A stretch of DNA of 64,000 nt from Novosphingobium sp. (lineage in GTDB: Bacteria; Pseudomonadota; Alphaproteobacteria; Sphingomonadales; Sphingomonadaceae). The stretch spans positions 143,330 to 207,329 of the forward strand of contig NZ_JAUYRV010000026.1 in NCBI RefSeq assembly GCF_030696665.1, written 5' to 3'. The notes beneath the pieces were generated by a model. The model was not told where the DNA came from. It made no database searches and saw only the letters and a list, made by a program, of their open reading frames with translations. The stretch's first letter is position 1, and each line of letters opens with the position of its first letter. A program made the translations under genes and the position numbers. Shown here in pieces: positions 16,435 through 25,900 of this stretch.

Positions 16435-19400
16435 CGGGTTCCTCCAATGGCTTGCCGAATTCCGATCAGCGAGCGGAATTCCTCGTATTGTCCGAAGCTT
16501 GTGAACGAAACGTTGCCGCCGACCTGTGTATTTGGCGAAACCTTGTAATAGACCTCACCCCCTGCCGAAATGGCAAAGCCGGTGCGGCTCAGGCTGTCGT
16601 AACGCGCCCTCACATCGGTGTTGAGATCCTTCAGCGCATCGAGATTGGCCTGCAACGCCGGATCGGTGGGATAGAGCGCAGTTTCGTCCTGACTGAAGCT
16701 CTGGAAGCCGGGAGTCAGGTTGGCTTTGATATCCAGCGTTTCGCTTTCCATCGTGTAGTTGATCGGGAAGCCGATGGACAGGAAGCTTTGCGGGCTGAAA
16801 TAGCCGCCGTGGCCATAAGTGAAGTAGTTCTGGTTGTTGTCGTAGGTCTGGTAGTTGGCGTTGATTCCGCCGGTCAATTGCGAGCGCTGGCCCTTGATCA
16901 GGCGCAGATAGCCGCCGACGTTTGCCTCAATCCCGCGATTGTTGCGCACGTTGGTGCCACGGTATTGGTTGTAGGCAACCTCGCCATATACGCCGCTGCC
17001 ATTGCGATCATACGAAAAGCCTGCGCCGCCGCCGGTGCGCATGACCTGGCCCCAGCGTTCACCTGACACCGGATCGCGAGTGCCTGCGTAGGAGACGATG
17101 GAATCGGTCACCGGCTTGCGCTCAGCCCACGCTTTTGCTTGCATGCCGGGGGCGAGTTCGGGTGTGATGGCAGCGCGGAAAGTGGCCTTGGTTTCACCCA
17201 TGCCGAGCGGCGTGGTGCCGCCTTCGACCTGCACGGTGCTATCGGCATAGCCGAGCGTGAAGGCCACGCCTGAGGATTGCTGCGTCTGCGCCGGTTCCAG
17301 CACGGCCCGCTCTTCATCGACGATGGCCTGCGCTTCGGCGGTAGCGTTCTGGCCAAAGCGCGACAGGCCCGAGCCGGTGGGGCGGCCGGAATCGATCACC
17401 ACGGCTTCGGCACGGGCGCGCACGCGGCCCCCGGCAAGACCGGTTGAGAATTCGGCGGTGCCTTTCAGTTCGCTCAGCGCGCTGAGGCCGGTTTCGCCCT
17501 TGCGGCTGCGATAGCCGGTCTGGAGATCGGCGCGCGGGCGGGAATCCTCGCTCAAAGTTTCGATATCGGACGCGATGGAGGCGAGGACCGGATCAGCGGA
17601 ACCATAGGCCATGTCGGGCGAAGGTGCGGTTGGCGCGGGCATGCCGAATGAACCTGCCGGAACACCGCCCCAGCCCGATGGGGCCTGCATGGCAACGGAT
17701 GGCACGGGTGTGGTCGGTGATGCAGCGGCATATCCCTGCGGTGCGTAGGCGGGACTGCTCAAACCGCCGCTGACAGGGGCCGAAGGCAGGCGCGTGCCGT
17801 TGCCCAGCGCAAACGGATTGACCGCTGCGGGAGTGGGGGCTGCATAAGCCTGCGCGCGGAAGGGATTGCTGTCAGCCGTTCCGGGCATGGCGGCGAAAGG
17901 GTTGGCTCCCGGCGCGATGGCGGTGGAGCCGCCGTTCTGGCGGGCGTAGAGTTCACGCGCTTCCTTGAGCAGGCGCAGCGCCGCACCTTTGTCACCCCGG
18001 TCCTGCGCGACGCGGGCAAGGGTGAGGTGAACCTGATAGTCGTCCGGGTAGGCGTTCAAGGCGCGGTCGGCGGCTTGCTTTGACAGATCGCGGTCACCGG
18101 CTGCCTGTGCTGTTTGGGCAAGGCCAAGCAAAGCCTCGCGGTTGCGGGCTTCTCGCACGAGCACGAGTTGATAGGATTGCGCGGCGCGGGCGGGCATGCC
18201 GCCGCTTTGATAGAGACGGGCGAGGGCTGAGAGCACTTCGGCATTTTCGGGCGCTGCGTTCCATGCACCCTGAAGCAGATCGAACGCGGGGGCGAACTGG
18301 CCTGCAAGACGCATCCGGTCAGCCTGCGCGATGGCAAGGCCCGCCGACATGCGGCCGACTTCACGCTGTGCATCGGGTGACGAACCACCCAGCGCGGATG
18401 CCTTTTGCAGCGCGGCGCGGGCAAGATCATCGCGCCCGGTGGCTGCCAGAACGCGCACCAGCGCATCGTATCCGCCAAGATCGGCAATATCACTGTCGAG
18501 TGCGGACTGCGCAAGGCTGGCGGCGGTTGCCTCGTCGCCCAGTTCATAGAGTGCGCCTGCCACTTCGGCACGGCGGGCGGCGGGCACCGCGGGCTGGCTG
18601 GCAATCTGGCGCAGGGCCGAGATGGCACCGGCTTTCTGCCCGGTTTCGGCAAGGGCCTTGGCGCGGGAGATGGCCGCCTCGATCTTGATGGAGAGGGCAA
18701 AGTTGCGCATCGCCGGGCTGCGGCGGCTTTCGGGCACCCGCTCTACCAAAGCAGAGGCGGCAAGCAGGTTGCCCAGATCCTTGTTGATCAGCGCGGCGGC
18801 ATAGGTCGCGTCGGGATCGGCCGATTGCGAAAGCGAGGCCACCAGCGATTCCGCTTCGGCGCGGCGTCCGCGACCAATCATGAAGCGGGCGAATTCATAG
18901 CGGATCCACGGATCGTTGCGATCAACCATCAGGCCGCCCTGAAATTCCTGTTCGGCGGCATAGTCGTCTCCGCGGGCCATAGCGGCAAGCGCGCGCCCAC
19001 GCGCGGCGCGGCTGGCGAGGCGAGCTTCATCGGCCCCGCCACCAGCGCTGGCCTGCCGGTAGAGATCAGCCGAATCGGCAAAGCGACCCTGCTTTTCATA
19101 GATCTGTGCCAGCAGTTCGAGCGCGGGCTGCGGGTCGGCATAGCCAAGGCGCACCGTGTCTTCGGCAATGGCCTGTGCCTTGTCGAGATAGCCCCGGTCG
19201 AGGGCTTCACGCGCGTCCTCGATCCCGCCAAAGAAGCGGGCGGACGACAGGGCATCGGCCCACCGCTCTGCGTCGGGGAGGCGTGAGGCGCGTTCGAGCA
19301 GATCGCGCGCATCGGCAAAACGGCTTTGCCGCAGGCGCACGATGCCGAGGCCGCCCAGTGCATCACCATCGTTGCGATTGGTGGCAAGCGCGCGTTCGAA

Positions 19401-19817
19401 GCGGGTGGAGGCGGTGGCAAGATCGCCGGAATCGAGCGCGGAGAACCCGGCCACGCGGGCGGTTCCGGCAGTTGCGGCGGCGGGGCGCACAGGTGCCTTG
19501 CGCGGGGCAGGTGCGGCCTTTGCGACGGGCTGAGTTGCCTTTGGTGCGGGAGCGGGGGCGCGGGCGGGAGTGGACGCCGGAGCAGCGGCGGGTTTGGGCC
19601 GTGCAGGTGCGGCTTCCTTTGCCGTCGGATCGATTGCCCGCGCGCGGCGCAAGGCTTGGTCTGCGAGGTCATTGCGGCCCTTGCCGCGCCAATAGGTTGC
19701 TTGATCCAGCAGCGCCTTAACCGCCGGGGTTTCTGCCAGCGCAACCGACGGAATTGCCACGCCGGCCAGCAGCGCGGCGACAAGTCCGAGCCGGACCGAG
19801 CTTTGCATCAGGCGCAT
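16431..19817 (-). CDS. bcsC: Cellulose synthase outer-membrane exporter BcsC
   Basis: 1128 residues: signal peptide (VAALLAGVAIPSVALA), a Pro/Ala-rich linker (about 70-105), many TPR repeats (about 120-650), a Pro/Ser linker (about 655-760), then a BCSC C-terminal beta-barrel domain (from about 800: RPRADLQTGYRSRKGETGLSALSEL). It forms the periplasmic TPR scaffold and the outer-membrane pore for the glucan chain. The start ATG at 19817 lies one base after the bcsAB stop, with AAGGA upstream; in-frame ATGs further upstream would overlap bcsAB. Confidence 0.95.
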   Translation of the reverse strand: MRLMQSSVRLGLVAALLAGVAIPSVALAETPAVKALLDQATYWRGKGRNDLADQALRRARAIDPTAKEAAPARPKPAAAPASTPARAPAPAPKATQPVAKAAPAPRKAPVRPAAATAGTARVAGFSALDSGDLATASTRFERALATNRNDGDALGGLGIVRLRQSRFADARDLLERASRLPDAERWADALSSARFFGGIEDAREALDRGYLDKAQAIAEDTVRLGYADPQPALELLAQIYEKQGRFADSADLYRQASAGGGADEARLASRAARGRALAAMARGDDYAAEQEFQGGLMVDRNDPWIRYEFARFMIGRGRRAEAESLVASLSQSADPDATYAAALINKDLGNLLAASALVERVPESRRSPAMRNFALSIKIEAAISRAKALAETGQKAGAISALRQIASQPAVPAARRAEVAGALYELGDEATAASLAQSALDSDIADLGGYDALVRVLAATGRDDLARAALQKASALGGSSPDAQREVGRMSAGLAIAQADRMRLAGQFAPAFDLLQGAWNAAPENAEVLSALARLYQSGGMPARAAQSYQLVLVREARNREALLGLAQTAQAAGDRDLSKQAADRALNAYPDDYQVHLTLARVAQDRGDKGAALRLLKEARELYARQNGGSTAIAPGANPFAAMPGTADSNPFRAQAYAAPTPAAVNPFALGNGTRLPSAPVSGGLSSPAYAPQGYAAASPTTPVPSVAMQAPSGWGGVPAGSFGMPAPTAPSPDMAYGSADPVLASIASDIETLSEDSRPRADLQTGYRSRKGETGLSALSELKGTAEFSTGLAGGRVRARAEAVVIDSGRPTGSGLSRFGQNATAEAQAIVDEERAVLEPAQTQQSSGVAFTLGYADSTVQVEGGTTPLGMGETKATFRAAITPELAPGMQAKAWAERKPVTDSIVSYAGTRDPVSGERWGQVMRTGGGAGFSYDRNGSGVYGEVAYNQYRGTNVRNNRGIEANVGGYLRLIKGQRSQLTGGINANYQTYDNNQNYFTYGHGGYFSPQSFLSIGFPINYTMESETLDIKANLTPGFQSFSQDETALYPTDPALQANLDALKDLNTDVRARYDSLSRTGFAISAGGEVYYKVSPNTQVGGNVSFTSFGQYEEFRSLIGIRQAIGGTR

Positions 19818-19818
19818 C

Positions 19819-22800
19819 TCAGGCGTCCTTTTCATCATTGGTCGCAAGCCGCGCCTTGGCTTGACGGCTGAAGAACAGATAGGCCGGGCCGGTCAGCAAC
19901 AGAGCCAGCAGCAGCGTGGACATCGCCATCAGCAGCGGACGTTTGCTGAACCAGTAGGCCACCTTCATCCACACGGGCAGCGAGCCGACCCAATAAGTCG
20001 GCCCGACCGCGTAGCTGGCCATGCCATCGCCTGAGGTGACCGACAGATCGCCTTGAATCTGGGCGTTGATCTTTGGATCGGCCAGGCCATCGACCAGCAG
20101 CGGCAACTGGCGCACATCATCGGCCAGCAAGGCGACGACGGTGCGGTCCTTGGCATAGGGTGAGCGAAAGCTGGCAATGCCGGAAAAGGCGCGCGCGCTC
20201 TGCACGATGGCGGCGACCTCTTCAGGATCGGCCTGATCGCGGTTGCTCAACAGCGCGCCAACATATTGCAGCGGTGAGCGCTGGGCGACCTTAAGCCCGC
20301 CGCTTTCATAGCGGACGGGGGCATTTGCGAAGAACTGTTCAGCCCCGGCAAGCGATGAATTGCCGATCACCAGAATGTCCTGATCAGCAAGGCGCGAAGG
20401 TTCGATCCGGTCGGTTACGGTCACGCCGGTGGCGGCAGCGCCGGTGGTATCGCCAAAGCGTCCCATCAGCCCGAGAAACGCCTCGACCGATGCGGCAGAA
20501 GGCGCGCCGGACATTATCACCGTGGTTTCAGCAAGATCGGGGCGGACGGTGAAGGGGTAGCCAGCGCCCGCGAACGGGGCGAGGTCTGGCATTTCGATGC
20601 CGTGGTAGGCGTCGGTCAGATCGATAACCGATTGGGGCAGGACCGATACGCGCACGTTATCGGGCAGCATGCCGGTGCATTTCTGCTTGTTCGCCACGAT
20701 CAGGTTGTAATCGAAGACGATCTCGTTCTGGCCGAACAGGGCATAGCGGGGCAGGACCACGCTTTGGTTGCTGTCATGGCTGGCCGCACCTTCCGTACCG
20801 AACAGGCCGGACCACCAGTTGCCCGACAGCGGCAGGGTCTTGAGATACTGGCCGTTCAGCGAGACATCGAGGCGCGAGGCATCGCGATCAAGCCAGTTGG
20901 CGACGGGATAGCGATAGCGCAGGTCGATCTCGCCACCCTGACGGGGCCAGAAGAACAGGTCGGGCGCAACGCGGAAGCGCGCGGTAAGCGGACCCGGGGG
21001 CAGGCCCATCCCTTGCAGAGCAAAGGGCTCCACCAGTTCGCCAAGGCGGATCGGGCGGTCGGTCGTAAGCCAGCGCGGTGCGCCATAGCGCGGCCATGTA
21101 GGAATGCGCGCGCCGTCAAAGCTCATGCGAGTGCCGCCGAACACACCTTTGCCTGTAGCGATGGCGCTGGCAGCAAGGCGCAGTTCGGCATTGTCGCGGC
21201 CCATGATAACCAGCAGGGTGCCGGTATTGTCACGCGGGTTGGCAATTACCGCAGCCGACGGGCCGGTGATGGAAAGGCCAAGTTCGGGCATTGCGCCGTT
21301 GCGGTTGAGGAAGACCACCGCGTTGCCCATTGGGATATCACCGAACGCAGGCTTGAACGCGAAGCCGCGATAGCTGGCGAGGCTGCCGAGCCACGAGGCA
21401 ATGGGTGCGGCAGCTTCCAGCTCTCCGGCGCGGGGCTGGGCTGCGAAGACGAACGGCACCTTGAGCGCTGAATTGACGCCCTTGTCAAAGAACGGGGCAG
21501 GCAGGCGGGAAAGGTCTGGCCGCAAAGGCAGATGCTGTGTGGTGAGATCGAGCCACGAACGGGTGTTGCTGATATTGGCCCAGAGCAGGCTGCTGAACGG
21601 GTCTTCGCAATCACGCGCGTAATGGCCGATCAGGCGCAGGTTTAGCTGGTTGTCGCCGGGCAGGAACAGCGCCGGGTTGACCGGCACGGTGATGACTTGG
21701 CCGCCCGAGTTTTCCGCACGCAGCGGCACAATCTGCGCCACTTCGCCATTGACGATTACGACGAGCTGGCTGCTGTCACCCAACAGGGCAGGGGACCACG
21801 CCGCCTGCAGCGTGATGGAGGCCGCGCTGACGACCTGATCCTGACGCAGGCCGAAGGGTATGCTGATTTCACCGCGCGTACCCTGCAGGCGGATCGCGTT
21901 GCGGATGCGCAAATCCTTGAAGGTCAGGCGTTCAGCGGTGAGGGCGGTGGTTGGCGTGGGTGCGGTGGCTACTGCCGGGGCTGCTGCCGGAGCGGCGCGG
22001 ACCGTGCCGGGCAGCAGGGCATATCCTGCGGTTGCCAGCGCGAACGCCAGACCGGCGGCCTTGGCGAGCGGCGCAGCAGCAAAGTTGCGCTTCGTTTCTG
22101 CAACTGCCTTGGCATTTGCGGCATCTTCTGCCTTGAACGCGCGGCGTTCAGCAAAATTGAGCCGCAGTGCGCGTTTGACGGTCATGGCGTCGATCACGAT
22201 GATGTCCTGAAGCGAACGCAGCCCGGCGACGCGCTCTGGCGGGGCGGTGCGCTGCCATTCGTCGGCCCGGCCCATGATGGCGCGCACCAGTTGGCGTGCA
22301 GCGATGTTTTCCAGCGGCAGGAACTTGACCGAGACGAACCCGTCGCGGCGACGCACCTGATCCACGCGGATCGCAAGGTTTTCCGATCCGGTGGATAGGA
22401 TGATGTGGGTTACAGGCACATCGAGCGGAGCAACGCCGGTGGGCAGATCTACCGCTGCCCCACCCATCGAGATGTCTGTCGTCTCGCCCTTGGCAACGTG
22501 GCCGGAGGCGAAGTGGACGGTGACTGGCAAGCGGGCCTGAAGGCGGATTTCCTGCCGCGCCTGCCGTGTTTCACGCGCCACGGACACGGCGGCTAGCAGA
22601 AGGATGAGGCTGAAACCTGCCCATGCCAGATTGAGGGCGAGAGTATCAAGCTGCACGTTGAAGTATTGCGGGAAGAACAGATACTTGGAGATGGCGAGCA
22701 GCATTCCGCCGACCAGCAGGCCAACCGTGATCAGGTGCGGCTTGACGATGGCCCAATCGAAATAGGTCCGATCGAGCAAACCGCCCTTGTCGGTCACGTT

Positions 22801-24225
22801 GAACTTGCCCTTGCGCGGCTGGAACCACGTGATGACGGTGGGGGCGACAAGGTGGAAGGCGAGGATGGTCTCGTAGATTTCGCCCCAGAACGGGCGACGC
22901 CAGCCAACTTGCTGCCGTTCAGACGCAACTTGCGAGCAGAACAGATGCGGCAGGGCATAGGCGAAGATCAGCGAGGCAGAAGCCTGAATGATGTTCTGGC
23001 CGAAGATCAGGTAGGCGAGCGGGCTGGTGAGGAACACGATGCGCGGCAGCGGAAACTGGAAGTGCAGCATGGCATTGAGGTAGCAAAGCCGTTGCTGCCA
23101 CTTCAGGCCCTTGCCCAGCAGCGGATTGTCGATGCGCATGATCTGCGTCATCCCGCGCGCCCAGCGGATGCGCTGACCGATGTGGACGACTAGGCGTTCT
23201 GTGGCGAGGCCAGCTGACAGGCGCGCCGAGATATAGGCGGTGTTCCAGCCCATGCGCTGAAGTTTCAGCGCAGTATGGGCGTCTTCGGTCACCGTTTCGC
23301 CTGCAAAGCCGTTGGTCTGCATCAGCGCTTCACGGCGGATGACAGCGCACGATCCGCAGAAGAATGTGGCGTTCCACAGATCGTTGCCGTCCTGCACGGG
23401 GTTGTAGAACAGGTCGCCTTCGCCGGGCATATCGCGCACCGGGGCCAGATTGCGCTGCACCGGATCGGGCGAATAGAAGAAGTGCGGCGTCTGCATCAGC
23501 GCCAGTTTGGCGTCCTTCTGGAACCAGCCCAGCGTCAACTGCAGGAACGAGCGCGTGGGCACGTGGTCGCAGTCAAAAATCGCGATCAGCTCGCCGTCGG
23601 TCTTCTTCATCGCGGCGTTGAGATTGCCGGCCTTGGCGTGAAGGTTGTTGTCGCGCGTGATGTATCCGCAGCCTGCTTCGCGAGCGAAGGCGCGGAATTC
23701 TGGGCGGCGGCCATCGTCGAGGATGTAGACGTGGAAACGATCCGCCGGGTAATCCATGTCCATCGCCGCGTAGACCGTGTTGCGAACGATATCGAGGCTC
23801 TCGTTATAGGTGGGAACATAGACGTCGACCGTCGGCCACCGGTGCGGTTCGCCTTCGATCTCTACCGGCGGGCGTTCAAGCGGCCAGCTTGTTTGCAGGA
23901 AGCCCAGAAGCAGGAGCACCCATGCGTAAAGCTCTGCCAGATAAAGCCCGCTGCCGAACAGAAATTCGGGAAGGGTGTTGAACTGCAGCGTCTGCGTGGT
24001 GCGCCAGAACATATAGCGCGAGGACGTGAGGATCGCGAGGATGCCCAGCGTAAGCGCTGCCTTGCGAGAGCCGCGACGCGAAAGGATCATGGTGCCGACA
24101 ACCGTGCCGCCTGCCATCAACCATTGCTGCTGCAGATCAAGCGGAACGCCGATCACGACTGCGGCCGCAAAAATCAGGGCGCCGAGGGCAAGCCACGGCG
24201 CAAGCTTTTGATAATAGCGGGTCAT
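19819..24225 (-). CDS. bcsAB: Fused cellulose synthase catalytic and regulatory subunits (BcsA-BcsB)
   Basis: 1468 residues joining two usually separate subunits. BcsA part: TM helices, GT2 motifs DDG (170-172), DCD (218-220), TED (313-315), QRIRW (351-355), and a PilZ domain with an Arg-rich RETRQARQEIR (551-561) and DISMGG (584-589) for c-di-GMP. A TM segment near 708-725 leads into the BcsB part (from about 750) with carbohydrate-binding beta domains and a C-terminal TM anchor (LLMAMSTLLLALLLTGPAYLF). It polymerises UDP-glucose into cellulose and passes the chain to the periplasm. BcsA-BcsB fusions are known (acetobacterial AcsAB). ATGA overlap with bcsQ. Confidence 0.96.
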   Translation of the reverse strand: MTRYYQKLAPWLALGALIFAAAVVIGVPLDLQQQWLMAGGTVVGTMILSRRGSRKAALTLGILAILTSSRYMFWRTTQTLQFNTLPEFLFGSGLYLAELYAWVLLLLGFLQTSWPLERPPVEIEGEPHRWPTVDVYVPTYNESLDIVRNTVYAAMDMDYPADRFHVYILDDGRRPEFRAFAREAGCGYITRDNNLHAKAGNLNAAMKKTDGELIAIFDCDHVPTRSFLQLTLGWFQKDAKLALMQTPHFFYSPDPVQRNLAPVRDMPGEGDLFYNPVQDGNDLWNATFFCGSCAVIRREALMQTNGFAGETVTEDAHTALKLQRMGWNTAYISARLSAGLATERLVVHIGQRIRWARGMTQIMRIDNPLLGKGLKWQQRLCYLNAMLHFQFPLPRIVFLTSPLAYLIFGQNIIQASASLIFAYALPHLFCSQVASERQQVGWRRPFWGEIYETILAFHLVAPTVITWFQPRKGKFNVTDKGGLLDRTYFDWAIVKPHLITVGLLVGGMLLAISKYLFFPQYFNVQLDTLALNLAWAGFSLILLLAAVSVARETRQARQEIRLQARLPVTVHFASGHVAKGETTDISMGGAAVDLPTGVAPLDVPVTHIILSTGSENLAIRVDQVRRRDGFVSVKFLPLENIAARQLVRAIMGRADEWQRTAPPERVAGLRSLQDIIVIDAMTVKRALRLNFAERRAFKAEDAANAKAVAETKRNFAAAPLAKAAGLAFALATAGYALLPGTVRAAPAAAPAVATAPTPTTALTAERLTFKDLRIRNAIRLQGTRGEISIPFGLRQDQVVSAASITLQAAWSPALLGDSSQLVVIVNGEVAQIVPLRAENSGGQVITVPVNPALFLPGDNQLNLRLIGHYARDCEDPFSSLLWANISNTRSWLDLTTQHLPLRPDLSRLPAPFFDKGVNSALKVPFVFAAQPRAGELEAAAPIASWLGSLASYRGFAFKPAFGDIPMGNAVVFLNRNGAMPELGLSITGPSAAVIANPRDNTGTLLVIMGRDNAELRLAASAIATGKGVFGGTRMSFDGARIPTWPRYGAPRWLTTDRPIRLGELVEPFALQGMGLPPGPLTARFRVAPDLFFWPRQGGEIDLRYRYPVANWLDRDASRLDVSLNGQYLKTLPLSGNWWSGLFGTEGAASHDSNQSVVLPRYALFGQNEIVFDYNLIVANKQKCTGMLPDNVRVSVLPQSVIDLTDAYHGIEMPDLAPFAGAGYPFTVRPDLAETTVIMSGAPSAASVEAFLGLMGRFGDTTGAAATGVTVTDRIEPSRLADQDILVIGNSSLAGAEQFFANAPVRYESGGLKVAQRSPLQYVGALLSNRDQADPEEVAAIVQSARAFSGIASFRSPYAKDRTVVALLADDVRQLPLLVDGLADPKINAQIQGDLSVTSGDGMASYAVGPTYWVGSLPVWMKVAYWFSKRPLLMAMSTLLLALLLTGPAYLFFSRQAKARLATNDEKDA

Positions 24226-24950
24226 GCAGCGTTGCTTCTCGATGGCCGAATGCCGGTTGCCTCGACCGGCAGGGACGGGGCGGCAAGCAGTGCGATCCTG
24301 CCCGCGATTGCCCCAATATCGGCAAGGGCGGCGCTCGCAGGGGAATGGCGTGCGAGCGGTTGCATCATCGCGCCGGCTTCTGCGACCGCCTCATCGGCAT
24401 GGATGGTGGCGATCAGCCGGGGACCAAGAAGCTCGCGCACGAAGCTGGCAGTGTGCCGCCCAAGCCGCCGGGTGTCGTCGCAACGGTTAAGGACGAAGAC
24501 AGTCTCGGCAGGCAGGCTGTCGAGCGCGGCAGGCAAATGATAGAGGCACTCAGCCGAGGGCACGAGAACGCAGATTTCGAGATCGGCATGAGGCCGCAGT
24601 TGCACCGCTGCGCCGGGATCGGCTCCTGACAGGTCGGCAATGTGGACCACTTCGCCAGTGAAGCTGAAATCACCGCTCGACAGCCCCTCGCCCAGATCCT
24701 TGCTTACTGCCTGTGGGGCGGCATTGAGGAGGCGCACGCCGTGGATCGGTCCAGTCGCAGCAGCGGGTGCATCGAAGCCAGGCACGGGTTGGCGCGGATC
24801 AAGTCCGAAATGCAGGCCAAGCGTGCTGGCCTGCGAAAGATCAAGCACCACAGTGGAGTGCCCGCCGGAAGCGATAGTCATGGCGAGGTTTGCTGCGATG
24901 CTGGTTACTCCAACACCGCCACGCAGGCCGGAAATCATAACCAGAGCCAT
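24222..24950 (-). CDS. bcsQ: Cellulose biosynthesis ParA-like ATPase BcsQ
   Basis: 242 residues. N-terminus VMISGLRGGVGVTSIAANLA is the deviant Walker A of BcsQ/YhjQ (E. coli has RGGVGTTT): the usual P-loop Lys is absent, as in the family. VVLDLSQASTLGLHFGLD follows. BcsQ is a MinD/ParA-like protein needed for cellulose secretion, linked to polar placement of the synthase. Its start lies at the stop of the upstream small gene, and its own stop overlaps bcsAB by 4 nt, so expression is coupled. Confidence 0.9.
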   Translation of the reverse strand: MALVMISGLRGGVGVTSIAANLAMTIASGGHSTVVLDLSQASTLGLHFGLDPRQPVPGFDAPAAATGPIHGVRLLNAAPQAVSKDLGEGLSSGDFSFTGEVVHIADLSGADPGAAVQLRPHADLEICVLVPSAECLYHLPAALDSLPAETVFVLNRCDDTRRLGRHTASFVRELLGPRLIATIHADEAVAEAGAMMQPLARHSPASAALADIGAIAGRIALLAAPSLPVEATGIRPSRSNAA

Positions 24951-25267
24951 CAGATCAATCCCGTCTTTGCCGCTGACGATATCCGCGCAAGCAGGCCGCG
25001 CACGTCACCGCCCGGGTTTTCGGCACGTGCAGAGTCGTCGCTGCGATACTTGCCGGACAGCACCGACCCTATCGATGGCGCTTGCGAATCCGATTGAGGA
25101 AGGCCGATGGATGAATTGTTTGCGCTGTTTTCAAATACGCGCGGATCACGGATGACAGCTTCGAAGACGGGCCAGGTCTCAAGTTCCGAAAAACGATCGG
25201 AAAATTCTTTGTACTTGAACTGGCTCCGGCCCATTCGATCGAGCAACGTCTTTACATCGGTGCGCAT
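24950..25267 (-). CDS. BcsR/BcsP-like cellulose biosynthesis protein
   Basis: 105 residues. Residues 3-40 (DVKTLLDRMG...YKEFSDRFSELETWPVFEAV) resemble the short BcsR pattern of a helix, a Tyr, then a WP[L/V] turn. The rest is Ser/Asn/Gly-rich and ends in an Arg/Leu helix (DVRGLLARISSAAKTG), as in BcsP-like proteins. Start at 25267 because GGAGG lies 7-8 nt upstream; the frame is open to 25621 but upstream ATGs lack ribosome-binding sites. First gene of the operon, adjoining bcsQ. BcsR stabilises BcsQ in E. coli; the same role here is inferred. Confidence 0.7.
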   Translation of the reverse strand: MRTDVKTLLDRMGRSQFKYKEFSDRFSELETWPVFEAVIRDPRVFENSANNSSIGLPQSDSQAPSIGSVLSGKYRSDDSARAENPGGDVRGLLARISSAAKTGLI

Positions 25268-25633
25268 TTGCCTGCCTCCGGACACGATTTCGCCAAGCTC
25301 GTCCTTCAGGATGTCTTTCGGATGCAGCACGGCCAAGTCCTTAGTAAATTCACGTAATTCCTCGCAGGGAATGGTAAACATGAAGATAATGAAGGAAAAT
25401 TTATCCAGTAAAATCATTGAGTCACGGTTTTGGGGCCGCGCGCCGGTCTCTGGCTGTTGATCGACAAGGCGCGTGAACCGTTGATGCGCCATAACGTGCG
25501 TTGGCAGGCGAGGGGGTGATTGGCAGGAGCGGGCAAAAAAAGCCCGCTTACCCAGTTGACCATGTGCCCCGGCAAGGTTAGAGGCGCGCCCTACCGAACG
25601 GACAGCTGCCAGGCTTGGCACTGACCGAAACGG
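25268..25633. other. Region between cellulose operon and tRNA-Met
   Basis: 366 nt. It should hold the leftward cellulose promoter and the rightward tRNA promoter. It is AT-rich at about 25375-25425. A perfect stem AGCGGGC/GCCCGCT with an all-A loop (all-T on the minus strand) lies at 25528-25548. The minus strand has an open frame continuous with the small bcs gene; a longer N-terminus cannot be excluded. Confidence 0.55.
25528..25548. other. Perfect 7-bp stem-loop with homopolymer loop
   Basis: AGCGGGC, seven A, then GCCCGCT. There is no T-run after the stem on either strand, so it is not a standard terminator. It lies in the leader region of the cellulose operon. Confidence 0.4.
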
Positions 25634-25710
25634 GGCGGAGTAGCTCAGCTGGTTAGAGCAGCGGAATCATAATCCGCGTGTCGGGGGTTCGAGTCCCTCC
25701 TCCGCTACCA
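25634..25710 (+). tRNA. tRNA-Met (anticodon CAU), elongator type
   Basis: 77 nt including encoded CCA. Acceptor stem GGCGGAG pairs with CTCCGCT (first pair G-U), D-arm TAGCTCAGCTGGTTAGAGCA, anticodon loop ATCATAA with CAT at its centre, T-loop GTTCGAGTC. Lysidine-type tRNA-Ile with the same anticodon is the alternative but the arms fit elongator Met. A tyrosine integrase gene starts 190 nt downstream, so its 3' end is the probable attachment site. Confidence 0.93.
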
Positions 25711-25846
25711 TCCCGGATTGTCCACCGGTGGCCCACTGAGGCCACTGGCAGACATTTTTCGAGGAAAATCAAATATTTTTCGCGTCCCGTTGCGTACGCC
25801 GGCGTCCCGGTGCGACCCGCTGCGGCCACCCACGGCGATTTGGATT

Positions 25847-25898
25847 GGGGGTATTTTGGGGGTATTTTTCGGCTGTCCCCAAAACAGGCGATACCCCC
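25847..25898. repeat. Integrase arm-type repeats: tandem GGGGGTATTTT and inverted ATACCCCC
   Basis: GGGGGTATTTT occurs twice in tandem (25847-25857, 25858-25868); ATACCCCC, the inverse of GGGGGTAT, follows at 25891-25898, directly before the integrase ATG. Such repeats beside an att site are typical arm sites, and their position suggests integrase autoregulation. Confidence 0.5.
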
Positions 25899-25900
25899 AG

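Noticed and set aside
18405..19286. A 293-codon plus-strand frame opposite bcsC
   Set aside because: Composition is that of a shadow frame (Gly/Arg/Ala-rich, no fold pattern) over the clear TPR region of bcsC.
25268..25633. A c-di-GMP riboswitch in the leader of the cellulose operon
   Set aside because: I found no recognisable conserved core; only a simple stem with a homopolymer loop is visible.
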